NCBI RefSeq assembly: GCF_047495875.1
Contig: NC_092497.1
Location: 33,301,375-33,365,374 of the forward strand
Source: Pithys albifrons albifrons
Taxonomy: Eukaryota; Chordata; Aves; Passeriformes; Thamnophilidae
Direction: 5' to 3'
Length of the DNA stretch: 64,000 bases
In this document: positions 52,136 through 63,640 of the stretch, in pieces
How the letters are laid out: each line of letters begins with the position of its first letter
How positions within the stretch are numbered: the stretch's first letter is position 1
Translations under genes and position numbers: made by a program
Notes under the pieces: generated by a model
Told to the model about the DNA's origin: nothing
The model's database searches: none
Seen by the model: only the letters and a program-made list of their open reading frames with translations

Positions 52136-54732
52136 CTTGTTGCAGGCTTTGAATTGGAATTGAATTCTATGTGTCTATGCGGGAAAAGGCTCTGACAAGA
52201 CAAATGTGAACCAAATTTCTTGTGAACAAACCTTTCTCTAGGGTAATAATTAATGGATGTGATGAATAGACTATGTCTGCCAGTCCACGTATCTGAAAAA
52301 ACAGGGATCAAATGAGACTGTCGTGTTTAGCCAAGTTCTCTTGGTTTGTAAAAGAAAGAAATTTGTCTCCTTTTTTTTGATCCCATTTATTTTTTCCAGT
52401 TTCTGACCATCGGATGGTAGTTCTCAGCCACATTTCTCTCACACATTTGGTAAGGAGATAAGGGCATGGCTATTTGGTAACAGATCTCTTTGACAATATA
52501 TTTTGCAGTATGAATATTGTGTTGTCTCTGCTTTTTTCCTTATGTGAAGACCTCAGCTCACTCAGGAGTGAATCTCCAAGATTTATTATACCCTCCAATT
52601 CAGAATGAGTTCCATCTTATTTCACTGAAATAATTTTTCATATGTCAGGTGATGTGCAGAAAAGTGTACTGTACAACTCTACAGAGGGTTTGCTCAGTTA
52701 CTTCTAAGCAGGATGTGTTTAAATAAAAGAACTATCTGCTCTGATTTTCCTCCATAAATCATCTTCATTTATTGCACCCTTGATTGTGAAGTTATGACCT
52801 CTTGTTTTGCAACTTTTATCTCATTATAAGCCTAAATGATTTGCACATATCATCTTTAATTGACACCGCAGTGTGACATCAGCAAATGGAGAGGAAATAT
52901 ATTACTGAGAACAGCACAATGTCCTTATCATTGCATCAATTATGTTTCAGAAAACCACTGAGGACATTTGGGATTTTCTAAGTATTTCTGGGTAGGGAGA
53001 ATTCCAAGTTGAGGTAATGAAAAAAACAGACCCTTTCTAAAATCTAAACAATAGAAATTAAAATTTCCTTGTACACCTTGATGTCAGTCACTAGTAAATT
53101 TTCATGAAGGCACCAAGGACATAAATCTGGGTTTTACAGTCCCCAAGACCCAGAGTGTGTTTTACATCCTATACCTTGGCTTGTTCAGTATAATGTGATA
53201 TAAAATTTCATTCAGAGTATTAAGTGTATAAAGAATTCACAAACCAGTAGTAGCACACACTATATTAAGTTGGGGCGGAGGGGGAAATTAACCGAAATAT
53301 CTTGAAAATCTTTATCCACTGTCCTAACTGCTTTTTGCCCTTTTTAAGATTATGTATGCTTCAATCAAAAAAGATTTAGACACAACCTTTTAAAAAATAG
53401 TATTGATGTGTACTATGTTGAATGCATTCAAGATAAAGAATAGGGTTTAAAATTTTCTTCCTCACCATAATTGCTAGGAGGCAAGAAAATTAGGAAGGTG
53501 GAGAAGCACTCCATGACATCCTTTTGTACTACCATACAAAAGATAAAGTTACAGCTCTAGAGGTATAAGACATGATCCTGCATCCTAGCCACTGAATTTC
53601 ATTATGTATTGAGTTTGTCAAACATTTAGCTTTATTGTAAGGAATGGTATTTGTCTTTGAACAACCATCAGAAATGGACATGTTTAAGTCATCTGTCTAC
53701 TATAACACTGGGATTGAGAAGCAAAAACTGTCCCACAGTGCTAAGCAATTTTTCTTTTCATGCTAGGAACCAACTATGATGCTGTAGCCATGTATCTTCA
53801 GAGACTATTTATCTGTGAAAGTTTAGTTTTGTTATTATTACTTTGACAGATTTTTAAGCATAACAGGGCTACACTTTAAAATCTACTGTGTATATAATTT
53901 CATTACAGTGCGTAATGTACTCTCAATATGCTGGAGGCATTTCAGACCTTACAAAGTACCTCAACACTTTAGTTGAGTTGTTGCATGCCCAATATCTCGC
54001 AGCAGCTATCTCGAATGTAAAACACCAATGAGAAGAGCGGAGAGAAGAAAGTCTCTTCTCCAGGAGCATCTTGGCTTATAAATATTTTCAAATATACTAG
54101 GTAAGTCCTATGCAAGATCAGTACAATGATCTTATCTAGAACTTACATAGTTTATGTAAGAAATAGATTATTCATTATTATACTGATTTTAAGTTGCAGT
54201 AATGATAATATTTTTAACAAACATAAAAGGTTTTGTTGATATTTATTTTCAGCAGGTTTTTTTCCATTGCTTTACAGAACAAATTGCAATATATGAATAA
54301 AGTAGGTGTGAGTTCCCTCTGCTTGTAAACTGCCACTTTATTTTGAGTGACAGGGAAATAAAATAAGAGATCTTATGAAATAGGCAATAAATATACACAT
54401 AAATGAATTTTTTTCTACATTAATAGCAGTATAGAACTCTTGGTTAATAGAATGGGTGTTTGTTTCTGAAATGTGGATGTGTGACCTCTCAGTCTGCTAT
54501 TTCAGCTTAATACAAAAGTGTTATTGGAAGAAGTTGCAGTTCCCTTCTAGACTAAACTGTATAATGTAATTGAATATATTTAGGTAAACTTTGTTTTATA
54601 TTATGGCTAGTCTTGATATTATTCTTAATTTCAGAAAAATAAACTTAAAATCTGTAAAATAACAATTTCATCCTACTGCTAGTAAAAAATTCAGAACAGA
54701 ACACTTGATAATTTTCCTGAGCAAATGTATGT
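52136..54732. other. Unannotated stretch
   Basis: AT-rich with no recognised feature. A small hairpin gagaagaaagtctcttctc lies at about 54043-54061. Confidence 0.5.
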
Positions 54733-54737
54733 CCAGC

Positions 54738-55345
54738 TGTCATATATTTACCTAAGTTGGCCTAAATTTAGGCTTTAAATCTAGAAGTGGGTCTGGAGCT
54801 GTCAGCTGACTGGAGTCATGCTGGGCTAGCAGCTGACAGCTTCTAGCTAGTAGTAACGTATTCTATACCATATTATGACATCCTTTCCAAAGAGGATAAG
54901 AACTAGTGTAGGAGTGGCTTGGGGCTGTTGCTTCATAGCTGTGGTTCCTGAGATGGTGTGCTGAGCTGTGCTGAGAGACATGGGGGAGGCCTGGGCCCAC
55001 AGCATCGGCTCACCACCATACAACCCTAGGGAAGTAAAATGTTTGTTCTTGAGTCTGTCTTTCTGGAGATTAAGTCTTCAAAAGTGATTTGGGGTTAATT
55101 GTATGATTTGTAGTTCACTGTAAGATGAAAGATTGTGCCTTGCTGGTTTTTGACTTGTGTAAGTGTGTATCTGTACTTCCTTCTAGTTCTTTCTTTCTTT
55201 TCTGTAAAACATATGTAGTTTTATAAATGTAGTTTGAAGGTTTTTTTTCTTTCCCTTCCCTCTTTTTTTTTCCTTCGACAGGCAGAAGACGTCTTTTCTC
55301 TCTGTACTTGGGGGGATTGGCAGTTAGCTAACTCAAACCAAGACA
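54738..55345 (+). mobile_element. Solo ERV-L-like LTR (plus)
   Basis: It starts TGTCATATATTTACC and ends ..CTAACTCAAACCAAGACA, the typical ERV-L end. It is 608 bp, with a TATA-like TTTTATAAATG near 55219 and pyrimidine-rich 3' part. Flanks CCAGC (54733-54737) and CCAAC (55346-55350) form a 5-bp target duplication with one mismatch. No interior or partner LTR follows, so it is a solo LTR left after recombination. Confidence 0.78.
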
Positions 55346-55350
55346 CCAAC

Positions 55351-57216
55351 ATAAATAATTCTGCACAAAAGTACCTAATTGCATATGTCTTCACTTAAAA
55401 ATACAAGTAAAATCATGCCATGTACATTGAGAAGCTGCAGAACCTCAGTCTTGCAAAAAAATCATTTATAGCCTATTCATAGTGTACATAAGCACACAGT
55501 ATGGGGAAGGAAACATATAACCTCTAAGGCTGTTAGAGGTCTCAAGGTTTGCACACTTCAACTGGGCCAAGGCAAGCACTCTGTCTGTCCCTTCCTCAGA
55601 AATTTTAGCAATATGTAGCACATGTGTAAGCGTATCTTAACCATAAGGTTTTGCTGTTCAGGTGACTGACATTTTCTTCCTTACTGAACAAAGTGGTCAC
55701 CCAATATGGATCATTCCTTAGCACTGAGCTTTCTAGAAATATTGAGGGGAAAAAGGAAAAGGGAAAGAAACAATTTAGGGGTGTAACTTTTGCAATTCAG
55801 CTGTCCCAGCCAAGTACAGATGAGCCCAAGACATTTTTTTTCTTTAGCATGCAAAGAAATGGACTCACCTAACCCAAAAATATCTTGTTCTTCACAACAT
55901 CAACTGTTTAACAATTGTCAATCTACCTTCCAAATTTCTCACATAAGCAGTGAAGTGGTTTTAATATTCTGTTTTTTCTATTCCACTTGTTAATATTTAA
56001 ATAATGAGAAACAAAAACTTTTACATGAAATAAGGCACTTCAGTTATGAAGAAAACATATGTTTTGTGAAAGTTTCCTTTTCTTACAATCAATCTATACA
56101 ATTTGTTTCCTGATTTGTCTCAAGTGTAGAGGTACTTCCCCACTAAGGATTACACAGCTTTTAAAAATCAAATGAAACATTATGTTTATGAGCAGGTAAT
56201 TTTTCCTTCATACCATATTCACTGTTGGTTTTCTTGTTTATAAACATGGCTGTTCCTGCCTGTGTTTCTTTCCTTTCATCCATGAAACCATCATCTCAAA
56301 TAAATATAGTCACTTTATTCAGATTTTCCACCCATTTGAAGAATCAGGACACAGTTTCAAAGACTCAGCTTTCTAGTTCATCCTAGCCTAGGTTAAAAAG
56401 ATCTATATCCATGGATCTGATCTGCCATTGCATGACCCTCTTGCTGCAGCTGTCAAGCCAATGAAAGTCATTTAATGACAACTCTGCAGTAGGTGATGAT
56501 GGCAAAACACTGTAATCTGAGTGGAGATCCCTAAAATTTTTTAAGATTGAAAAATACCTGAAGACTTATGTGCTAGATTAAAACATTAATAAAACTTAAG
56601 TCTTTCAGGTGAAGTAACTAGAGAGGACACAAGAGTAGTTTTCAGGGGATAACCTGTCTGCTGAATTTTTTTCCCTTTTTTCTTCTTTGTCACAGTTCAT
56701 ATCAAATTTACAGAACAATATACTCCGTAAATTAAACTTTATTTTATGAGCTTATTAAAAAAATACAACAAACACAAGAAATAAGGACTCATTTCCCTTC
56801 ACAGAGCCTTTTCTATCACAGGAGTTTGTTATTCTCCACTTAAGTCATGAGGTTTCATTATGTATAATCTATGAACCTTAACTTGTGCACCTGGTTACTC
56901 AGTTTACCACGAAGTGCTCGTCTTCCTCAAGTTACAATGTTGAAGTCCACTATATCGTACCAGGAAGCACAAAGCACTACAACTGCTGTTGGATCTGCTT
57001 CAAAAGCTTTTTAGACAAGTTGACTTTTTTTATAACCTCCAGCAAGGAATCTTGGTTTTACCATTTCTACAGTTAGCAGATTCTGATAACCTGTCAGAGA
57101 ATCAGTATGCAAAGATGATTGCCGCAGGATGCTGCAATTTGTAGGTGGCAATGATTGTATAATGGCCTTCTAGCTCTTTCTAGACACCTGCCTTGCAGTT
57201 ATGTTGCTCTTCCTTT
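55351..57216. other. Unannotated stretch
   Basis: AT-rich; nothing recognised on either strand. Confidence 0.5.
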
Positions 57217-57230
57217 AATCTATTTTTATC
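57217..57230. repeat. Imperfect target site duplication of RTE copy 3 (left)
   Basis: aatctatttttatc here matches aatctaatgttatc at 61089-61102 in 12 of 14 positions. Confidence 0.65.
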
Positions 57231-57804
57231 CTTCTCTGGGGACAACCCCTTGTCGCGGGGGAGAAGCTTGCATGCCCTCATGAGGTTGAGAGCTAAGCTG
57301 GAGGTGGTTTGTGCCGCCTGTAGGGTCTCCCATGCCAGACAGTTCTCAGCTGAAGGGTCAGACAAAGTGTGACCATGGGCAGGATGGGCTCGCTAGCTGT
57401 CTGGCAACCATCCTAGGAGAAGGACAACTCCAACCCCAAACCCGGGCAGATGGAGCTCGCTTAGCCCTGTAAGGCCATCCATCTAAGAGGATACTCTAAC
57501 CAAACCTACATCCTGAGGTATTCACTGTCACCGTCCAAGCTCGCTAGGCCATGGCAGAAGAACCTTAGGAGTAAAGGGCGGGGCCAGTTCTGCGCATGCT
57601 GTGCCTCACCTAAAAAATCCATTGTGCAGGCTCGAAGGGTTCACCCATGTTGCAAAGCCCTGTAGTGACAGGCAAGGGTCGAAAACAGCAGGTGATAGGA
57701 AGCAGCTGGAAGCCACAGACAAAACCCTGCATGCAGGCGGTTCAGGATATTGGTCATTAGAGACTTGACCCCGGAGATGACAGTCTCTTGTGGCAGCATC
57801 GTGA

Positions 57805-60800
57805 ATGACCAAGCAGCCTTTTCTAGGGACAGCACTGCTTGCTCCACACAGAGAGGGGCCTAGCAAAGGTGGCCTAAACAAAGCTCATCTCCACACCCAG
57901 TTGGATAACTGTGGCCAACCGGCATCTTCCATGCGGTCAAACAAAGAGATTTCAAAGGCATACACCTGCCTGCAAAGGTATACTCAGACTAACACTCGCA
58001 TGTTGGAACATCAGAACCATGCTTGATACTGGGGATAGTGGATGTCCTGAGCATCATTCTGCTCTAATTGCCCACAAACTGTCATGGCTCAACATTGACA
58101 TTGCTGCTCTCAGTGAAGTTCATCTTCATGAGGAAGGCAGCCTTAAAGAACATGGTGCTGGCTACACACTCTACTGGTCAGGCAAACCCAAAACCGAAAG
58201 ACACCTTTCAGGAGCTGGCTTCATGATTAAAAACTCCATTGCCTCCAAACTTGAAAATCGGCCGACAGGTCATTCCAATCGCATTATGTCCTTACGCCTC
58301 CCTCTACCCAACAAACAACATGTTGTTCTTTTTAGTGTATATGCGCCAACTCTCCAAGATGACCCAGCGGAAAAAGATAAAATTCTACACCCACCTGCGC
58401 CGCCTCACCCAAAATGTTCCTGCAGATAATAAGATCATAATCCTTGGTAACTTCAACGCCAGAGTAGGTAAGAATTCTGAAGCTTGGAAAGGAGCCCTGG
58501 GCAAGCATGGCGTTGGAAACTGCAACGACAACGGATGCCTCCTGCTAGAGTTTTGTGCAGAACAGCAGCTCACCATCACCAACACTATCTTTCAACAGAA
58601 AGACAGCCTGAAGACAACCTGGATGCATCCTCGATCCAAGCACTGGCACTTCATTGACTATATCTTAGTACAACAGAGAAATGTCAGCGATGTCCATCAT
58701 ACTCGAGTGATGCCGAGTGCAGAATGTCAAACAGACCATCGCCTTGTGCCCTGCAAACTTAACCTCCACTTCAAGCCCCAACCTAAGAGAGGTGGCATTC
58801 CAAGGAGGAGGCTCCAAATCAGCAATCTTCAAACAGCCACAGTGAGAGACAGCTTCCAGGGAAACCTTCAAACTAGACTTAAACATAATCCCATAGCTCC
58901 CTCTCCTGAAGCGCTTTGGCAACATATTAAAAGTTGCATCCTGCAGTCCTCTGAGGAGTCCCTAGGGTTCTCCTCCAATAAAAACAAAGACTGGTTTGAT
59001 GAAAGCAATCAAGAGATCCAGGAATTGTTAAAGAAGAGGAGAACTGCTCACCAAGCACACCTTGCTCAGCCATCTTGCCATATAAATAAAGCCACCTTTC
59101 GTCTTGCATGCAGCAAGCTCCAACAGAAACTTCGAGACATCCAGAACAAATGGTGGCTCAACCTAGCAGAAAAGACACAACTATGCTCAGATTTGGGTGA
59201 CCAAAGAGGATTCTATGAGGCCCTGAAAGCAGTGTACGGACCCACACACCAGGTTCAAAGCCCCCTACTCAGTGCAGATGGTCAAATGCTTCTCACACAT
59301 AAAACCTCCATCCTGAACCGATGGTCTGAGCACTTTCAGACTCTCTTCAGTGCCAGCCATGTAGTCCAAGGCTCAGCAATTCAGCACATTACACAACAAC
59401 CGGTGAAACATGAACTGAATGCAGCCCCTACTATGGGAGAGATACTGAAGGCCATACAGCAAGTGAAAACTGGCAAGGCAGCTGGGGTTGATGGAATTCT
59501 ACCTAAAATCTGGAAGCATGGAGGTCAAGCACTCCATGCCAAATTCCACGAGCTTGTTGTGTGTTGCTGGGAACAAGGGGAACTACCACCAGATCTCCGT
59601 GATGCAGTCATCATCACCCTGTACAAGAAGAAAGGAGAAAAATCAGACTGCTCAAATTACCGAGGTTTCAGAGCCAATGGGAGCACCACAGACATGGTGT
59701 TTGTTCTCAGACAACTGCAAGAGAAGTGTAGGGAACAGAACAAAGTTCTCTATGTAACCTTCGTTCACCTCACCAAAGCTTTCGACACTGTGAGCAGAAA
59801 GGGCCTTGGCAGATCTTGGAATGTTTAGGATGTCCCCCCAAGTTCCTCAAAATGATCATCCTGCTACATGAGGATCAGCGTGGACAAGTCAGATATGGTG
59901 ATGCACTCTCTGAGCCCTTACCAATAACCAGTGGTGTGAAACAAGGTTAAGTTGTTACACCAACTCTATTCACAGTCTTCTTCAGCATGATGCTCCAAAG
60001 AGCCACGGCAGACCTCGATGAAGAAAACGGCATCTACATCCGATATTGTACCAATGGAAGCCTATTCAACCTAAGGTGACTGAAGGCCCACACCAAGACC
60101 CTGAACCACCTTCTCCGTAAACTGCTTTTTGCTGACGATGCTGCCCTCATTGCTCACACAGAAGCAGCTCTGTAGCGCTTAACATCCTGCTTTGCAGAGG
60201 CTGCTGAGCTTTTTGGGCTGGAAGTCAGCCTGAAGAAGACAGAAGTTCTCTACCAACCTGCACCTCAAGAAGTCTTCCATCATCCTCACATCACCATAGG
60301 CAATTCAGAGCTTAAGTCAGTCCAGCAGTTCACCTATCTGGGAAGTATTGACAAAGATTGACAAAGAGATAGACGACAGGCTAGCAAAGGCATACAAAGC
60401 CTTCGGAAAATTCCATAAAAGAGTCTGGTCCAATAAATACCTGAAGAAAAGTACAAAGATTAGTGTCTACAGAGCCATTGTACTGTCTACTCTTTTATAT
60501 GGGTCTGAATCATGGGTCATCTTCCGCCACCACCTGCGGCTTCTCAAATGCTTCCATCAGCGCTGCCTCCGTTCAATCCTAAAGAGCCACTGGTCTGATT
60601 ACGTGACCAATGTGTCTGTTCTTGAACAGGCAGGGGTCACCAATATTGAGGCCATGCTGATGAGAACACAGCTGCGCTGGGTAGGGCATGTCTCCAGGAT
60701 GGAGGCTCTATGGTGAACTTGCCACCGGCTGCCGCAAGAGAGGAGCCCCGAAGAAGAGATACAAGGACTCCCTTAAATAACACCTCAGCCTTGGCCATAT

Positions 60801-61044
60801 TGACTGCCACCAATGGTCCACTCTGGCCTCCAATCGGGATTCATAGAGACACACCTTTCATGACGCTGCTGCTTCCTTTGAGAATGCATGGAGAGTTAGT
60901 CTTGAGGAGAAAAGACAGTGCAGAAAGAACCGTTCCTTGCCAATATCACCTAGGGAGACGTTCCGCTGTGCCTTTTGTGACCGGACCTGCCTATACCGTA
61001 TTGGCCTTTTTAGCCACCAGCACGCTTGCAGCAAGCGTGGGTAG
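57805..61044 (+). pseudogene. RTE ORF, copy 3: endonuclease + reverse transcriptase (broken)
   Basis: The ORF starts at ATG 57805 (MTKQPFLGTALLAP), matching copy 2, and ends at TAG 61042-61044. Frames change near 57940 and 58380. Endonuclease motifs: CWNIRT, LSEV, YAPT, GNFNAR (58446-58457; catalytic Asp replaced by Asn), IDYIL and TDHRLV. A linker of about 200 residues leads to the reverse transcriptase with GKAAGVDGI, FVLRQLQEK, KAFDT, GVKQG, FADD (60128-60139), LKKTEVL and YLGS. A deletion of about 100 nt at 59665 fuses NYRG to FRAN, removing part of the fingers. A one-base loss at 59801-59810 moves the palm out of frame, and stops follow at KQG*, NLR* and AAL*. The RT thumb and the GHVSRM block follow, then the cysteine finger. 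Confidence 0.9.
60967..61029 (+). other. C-terminal CX2CX12HX3C zinc finger of the RTE ORF
   Basis: The frame reads CAFCDRTCLYRIGLF followed by SHQHAC: cysteines at positions 1 and 4, histidine at 17, cysteine at 21. It lies four residues before the stop codon. C-terminal cysteine-histidine fingers in non-LTR elements bind nucleic acid during integration. The spacing is intact here and damaged in copy 1. Confidence 0.75.
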
Positions 61045-61058
61045 TGCCCATCTCAAAT

Positions 61059-61072
61059 CTTCGTTCACGAAG
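61059..61072 (+). promoter_or_regulatory. 3' stem-loop of RTE copy 3
   Basis: CTTCG-TTCA-CGAAG: five pairs around a 4-nt loop, seven nt before the ATG-repeat tail. It corresponds to the hairpin at 26297-26310 in copy 1. Confidence 0.5.
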
Positions 61073-61088
61073 CCTAGCCATGATGATG

Positions 61089-61102
61089 AATCTAATGTTA
61101 TC
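61089..61102. repeat. Imperfect target site duplication of RTE copy 3 (right)
   Basis: aatctaatgttatc, 12 of 14 identical to 57217-57230. Confidence 0.65.
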
Positions 61103-62047
61103 TCTCCCAGCATACATCAGGCCTTGGAATGAGCAGTGTTAGCCAAAAACAGAGCAGAGTTGAATGAATAATCACATTAATGAATTATCTTTAAGGATAT
61201 AAGGGAAAAAAAAAGATAAAAGCAAGTTCTGCTTCACTCATTTCCCCTACTGACCTTAAGATCACACCATCCTTAAGTACAGTAGTACCTTATGCATTCT
61301 AGTTGACTTTTTTTGACATAAACCTTGTGCATTCAAAGTGCACTGTGGGCTTTTTGCAACTAGTCAACAAAATAAAATGTGAAAATGGTTGAGTCAAGTC
61401 ACATCAGGAAGCATATTTTAATTCTATTCCCAACTTAAAAAAAAAATTAGAAAAAAGAAATAATGACATGGTAGCTCTGTTAAGAGTAGCAGAAGTTAGC
61501 TGAAAAGAATTTGAGGAAACGTGAAGGAATTCTTGATATTTGCACATTAAAATTTTAAATCTTGAGCTTTCTTAGGAAAGCTATTTCAGCAGAGACAGGA
61601 ATCATACATTCTGTCTCCTGCTCAGTCATTCTTTCCCCAGGTAGGACAGCAATTTTCTATTCTTTGTCTACACACCCATATCTTCATCATCCACAAGGAA
61701 GGAAATGAGCATAAAGCGAATATCCTCTCTTCAGGACATAGCCATGAACAACTTTTTCTCCTTCAGCTGTATTGTGTCAAACAGTCGAGTCTGATTTGTC
61801 GTTATGCAGAAGGATGCATGCCTGAAAAAAATATTGGACAAAATATAGAAATGAATATGGTAATGAAACTTTCAGAACGGTTGGAACTTTTTGTTCCTTT
61901 TATACTACCTTGTCCCAAACACATATTTCTACTACAGGATGCATGTCTCATGAGCTACTTTAGTTAGTTGAAAATTTAATTGATACTAGTTAATATAATA
62001 CATTTTCGTGAAGGGTGAGCAGCTCCAACATAGAATTCTAAAAGCAG
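61103..62047. other. Unannotated stretch
   Basis: AT-rich; nothing recognised. Confidence 0.5.

Positions 62048-62097
<50 letters not shown>
62048..62097. repeat. (TAAC)n microsatellite, about 12 units
   Basis: A perfect 50-bp tetranucleotide array (actaactaac..). Confidence 0.97.
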
Positions 62098-62840
62098 ATT
62101 TAGCAGCCTCTACACAATCAATTTGACCTCTGTTCTAAATTGCAGTGGTTTAGTATCCTAAGTATCCCAAATAAATTCCCATTCTATCCTACATATGGAG
62201 TCCGCATTTAATGTAGCTATATTTCCTACCAGGTGGCAATCGGGTCCTAAAAATGTGAAACATGATCAATCCATAGATACTGTTTTGCTATTGTACAATT
62301 GCAACTACACCTGGAATGCCTGGTTGCTGCAATGAACTGAGGATTTTATCTGGCTTTAAAAGAAATAAAAGAATGATTAAGTGTTAATAACTGGCTTACT
62401 TTAAGCTAACACCTTACTGAGTTAGCAAAAAAACCCAACAAAATGAAATAGACAAACAAACAAGCAAAAAACCTAAGTGAAAGCCCAAGTTTACTGTGGA
62501 GTATTAAATCTACACATTAACTTCTATCCTAATAAAGTGATAAAAAACTTTTATGTTCTATCAGACATATAAGGGTTGACGTACCCAGAAAAGCTTAACT
62601 GAGTATAAGTTTCTAGGTAGATTAGCAACTTCCTTCACCACACTACCAAAGAAACCACCATCATTATATTATTAATTCCTAAACCATTCCTTTTGTTCAT
62701 CCAATCAAAAATGCATAGTGACAAAAAAGAGTTGCTCAAGTGTCACGAGAAAGGGAGGAGAGACAGAAATGCAAATATTTCTAGTCTCAACTGTATTAAT
62801 ATAAATTTAATAGGTATAAGTGTCCTCAGAACAAACAAAA
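62098..62840. other. Unannotated stretch
   Basis: AT-rich; short AAAC/AAAT runs near 62430-62470; nothing else seen. Confidence 0.5.
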
Positions 62841-63056
62841 CTTTATGAACCCAGCACTGCTTGCCAAACTCTGGACAGAACACAGGCTGGAAAGATTTTT
62901 GACCTTCCTGTGAGGACCACACTTATGCTAGGGAGAACTTATAGCTATATAAGCATCTCCAGAAAATTAGAGCCTTATGTTTTCCAACACTGCCTATCGA
63001 CTACGGACAGCACAAGGTTGGAAGGATTTCTAACCTCTGCTATGAGACCACACTTA
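62841..63056. repeat. Diverged tandem duplication, period about 133 bp
   Basis: Segment 62841-62925 (ctttatgaacccagcactgc .. ggacagaacacaggctggaa .. gaccacactta) recurs at 62973-63056 (ccttatgttttccaacactgc .. ggacagcacaaggttggaag .. gaccacactta). The second copy runs directly into repeat family X, so it may belong to that element's end. Confidence 0.75.
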
Positions 63057-63059
63057 ACA

Positions 63060-63640
63060 GTGATGCCGTGAGAGACCCCTAACAAAGCAGGACTCCTAGC
63101 CACGTTAGTATAGGATAAGATGAAAAGTAAAGTCCTTTAATATGAGGCCAAAGGCCCACAGGCATACATGATCACATGCATGTGCTCCCAAGCTCTAGTT
63201 TCCATGGCTTTTACAATAAGATCCCTCCAATCATTACACATTTCTTGGTCCAGCCCTGGTCCCACCCCTGTTCCAAGTCCCCAGGAACTGAGGCTGGGGT
63301 CGGTGAGATTCTCCTCTTCATCATTATCCTCTTCCTTGGGCTTTGGAGTTCTTCCAATGTTCTGATTTCTGGGTCATCCTGCCCCATATTTATGTCTTGT
63401 TCTGCAGGCCTTCTGATATCCTCCAGCTCTTTACCTTGAAGAGAGTCTAAACAACTAAAAGAATTTGAGCTCCCCATTCTGGGACAGGGGTAATGATAGA
63501 AAGAGACTAAACTTAAGCTAGAAATATTAACCCACCAAAAATCTACCTTGCTACAGCTACAGGTGCTTCTAAAATCTATAAATGAAAAAATCAAAAATCA
63601 AAAACCCCTTCGGTATCAATAGCAAGAAAAGAACTTTCCC
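63060..63640 (-). mobile_element. Dispersed repeat family X, copy 2
   Basis: Homologous to 40340-40930. The minus strand has a 127-codon frame (63211-63594) whose second half starts at an internal Met (MGSSNSFSCLDSLQGKELED..) and includes MGQDDPEIRTLEEL and a basic RKRIMMKRR stretch. After a frame change the text ..DWRDLIVKAMETRAWEHM.. follows. This protein-like, charged text is conserved in pattern between copies and suggests a decayed coding element, possibly an LTR-retroelement gag. The family is not identified. Confidence 0.55.

Larger units (their letters stand above)
57231..61088 (+). mobile_element. RTE-clade LINE, copy 3 (full length, decayed)
   Basis: A complete element of 3858 bp on the plus strand. 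It starts CTTCTCTGGGGACAACCCC, has a GC-richer 5' region of about 570 nt, one ORF, a 3' UTR of about 35 nt with a stem-loop, and a short ATGATGATGA tail. Imperfect 14-bp duplications flank it. It is the best copy for reading the domain order. It lies inverted relative to copy 1, about 27 kb away. CpG-rich 5' sequence in an AT-rich setting is the element's own composition. Confidence 0.9.

Noticed and set aside
57606..57881. Minus frames in the 5' region of RTE copy 3, also seen in copies 1 and 2
   Set aside because: Antisense to the element, without motifs; conservation follows from shared repeat ancestry.
57805..61044. The host gene craniofacial development protein 2 (CFDP2)
   Set aside because: The similarity is to LINE-derived entries carrying that name. 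Reverse transcriptase, tail and target duplications show a retrotransposon, not a host gene.
26276..61088. RTE copies 1 and 3 as a segmental inverted duplication
   Set aside because: Their flanks are unrelated and each has its own target duplication, so they are separate insertions.
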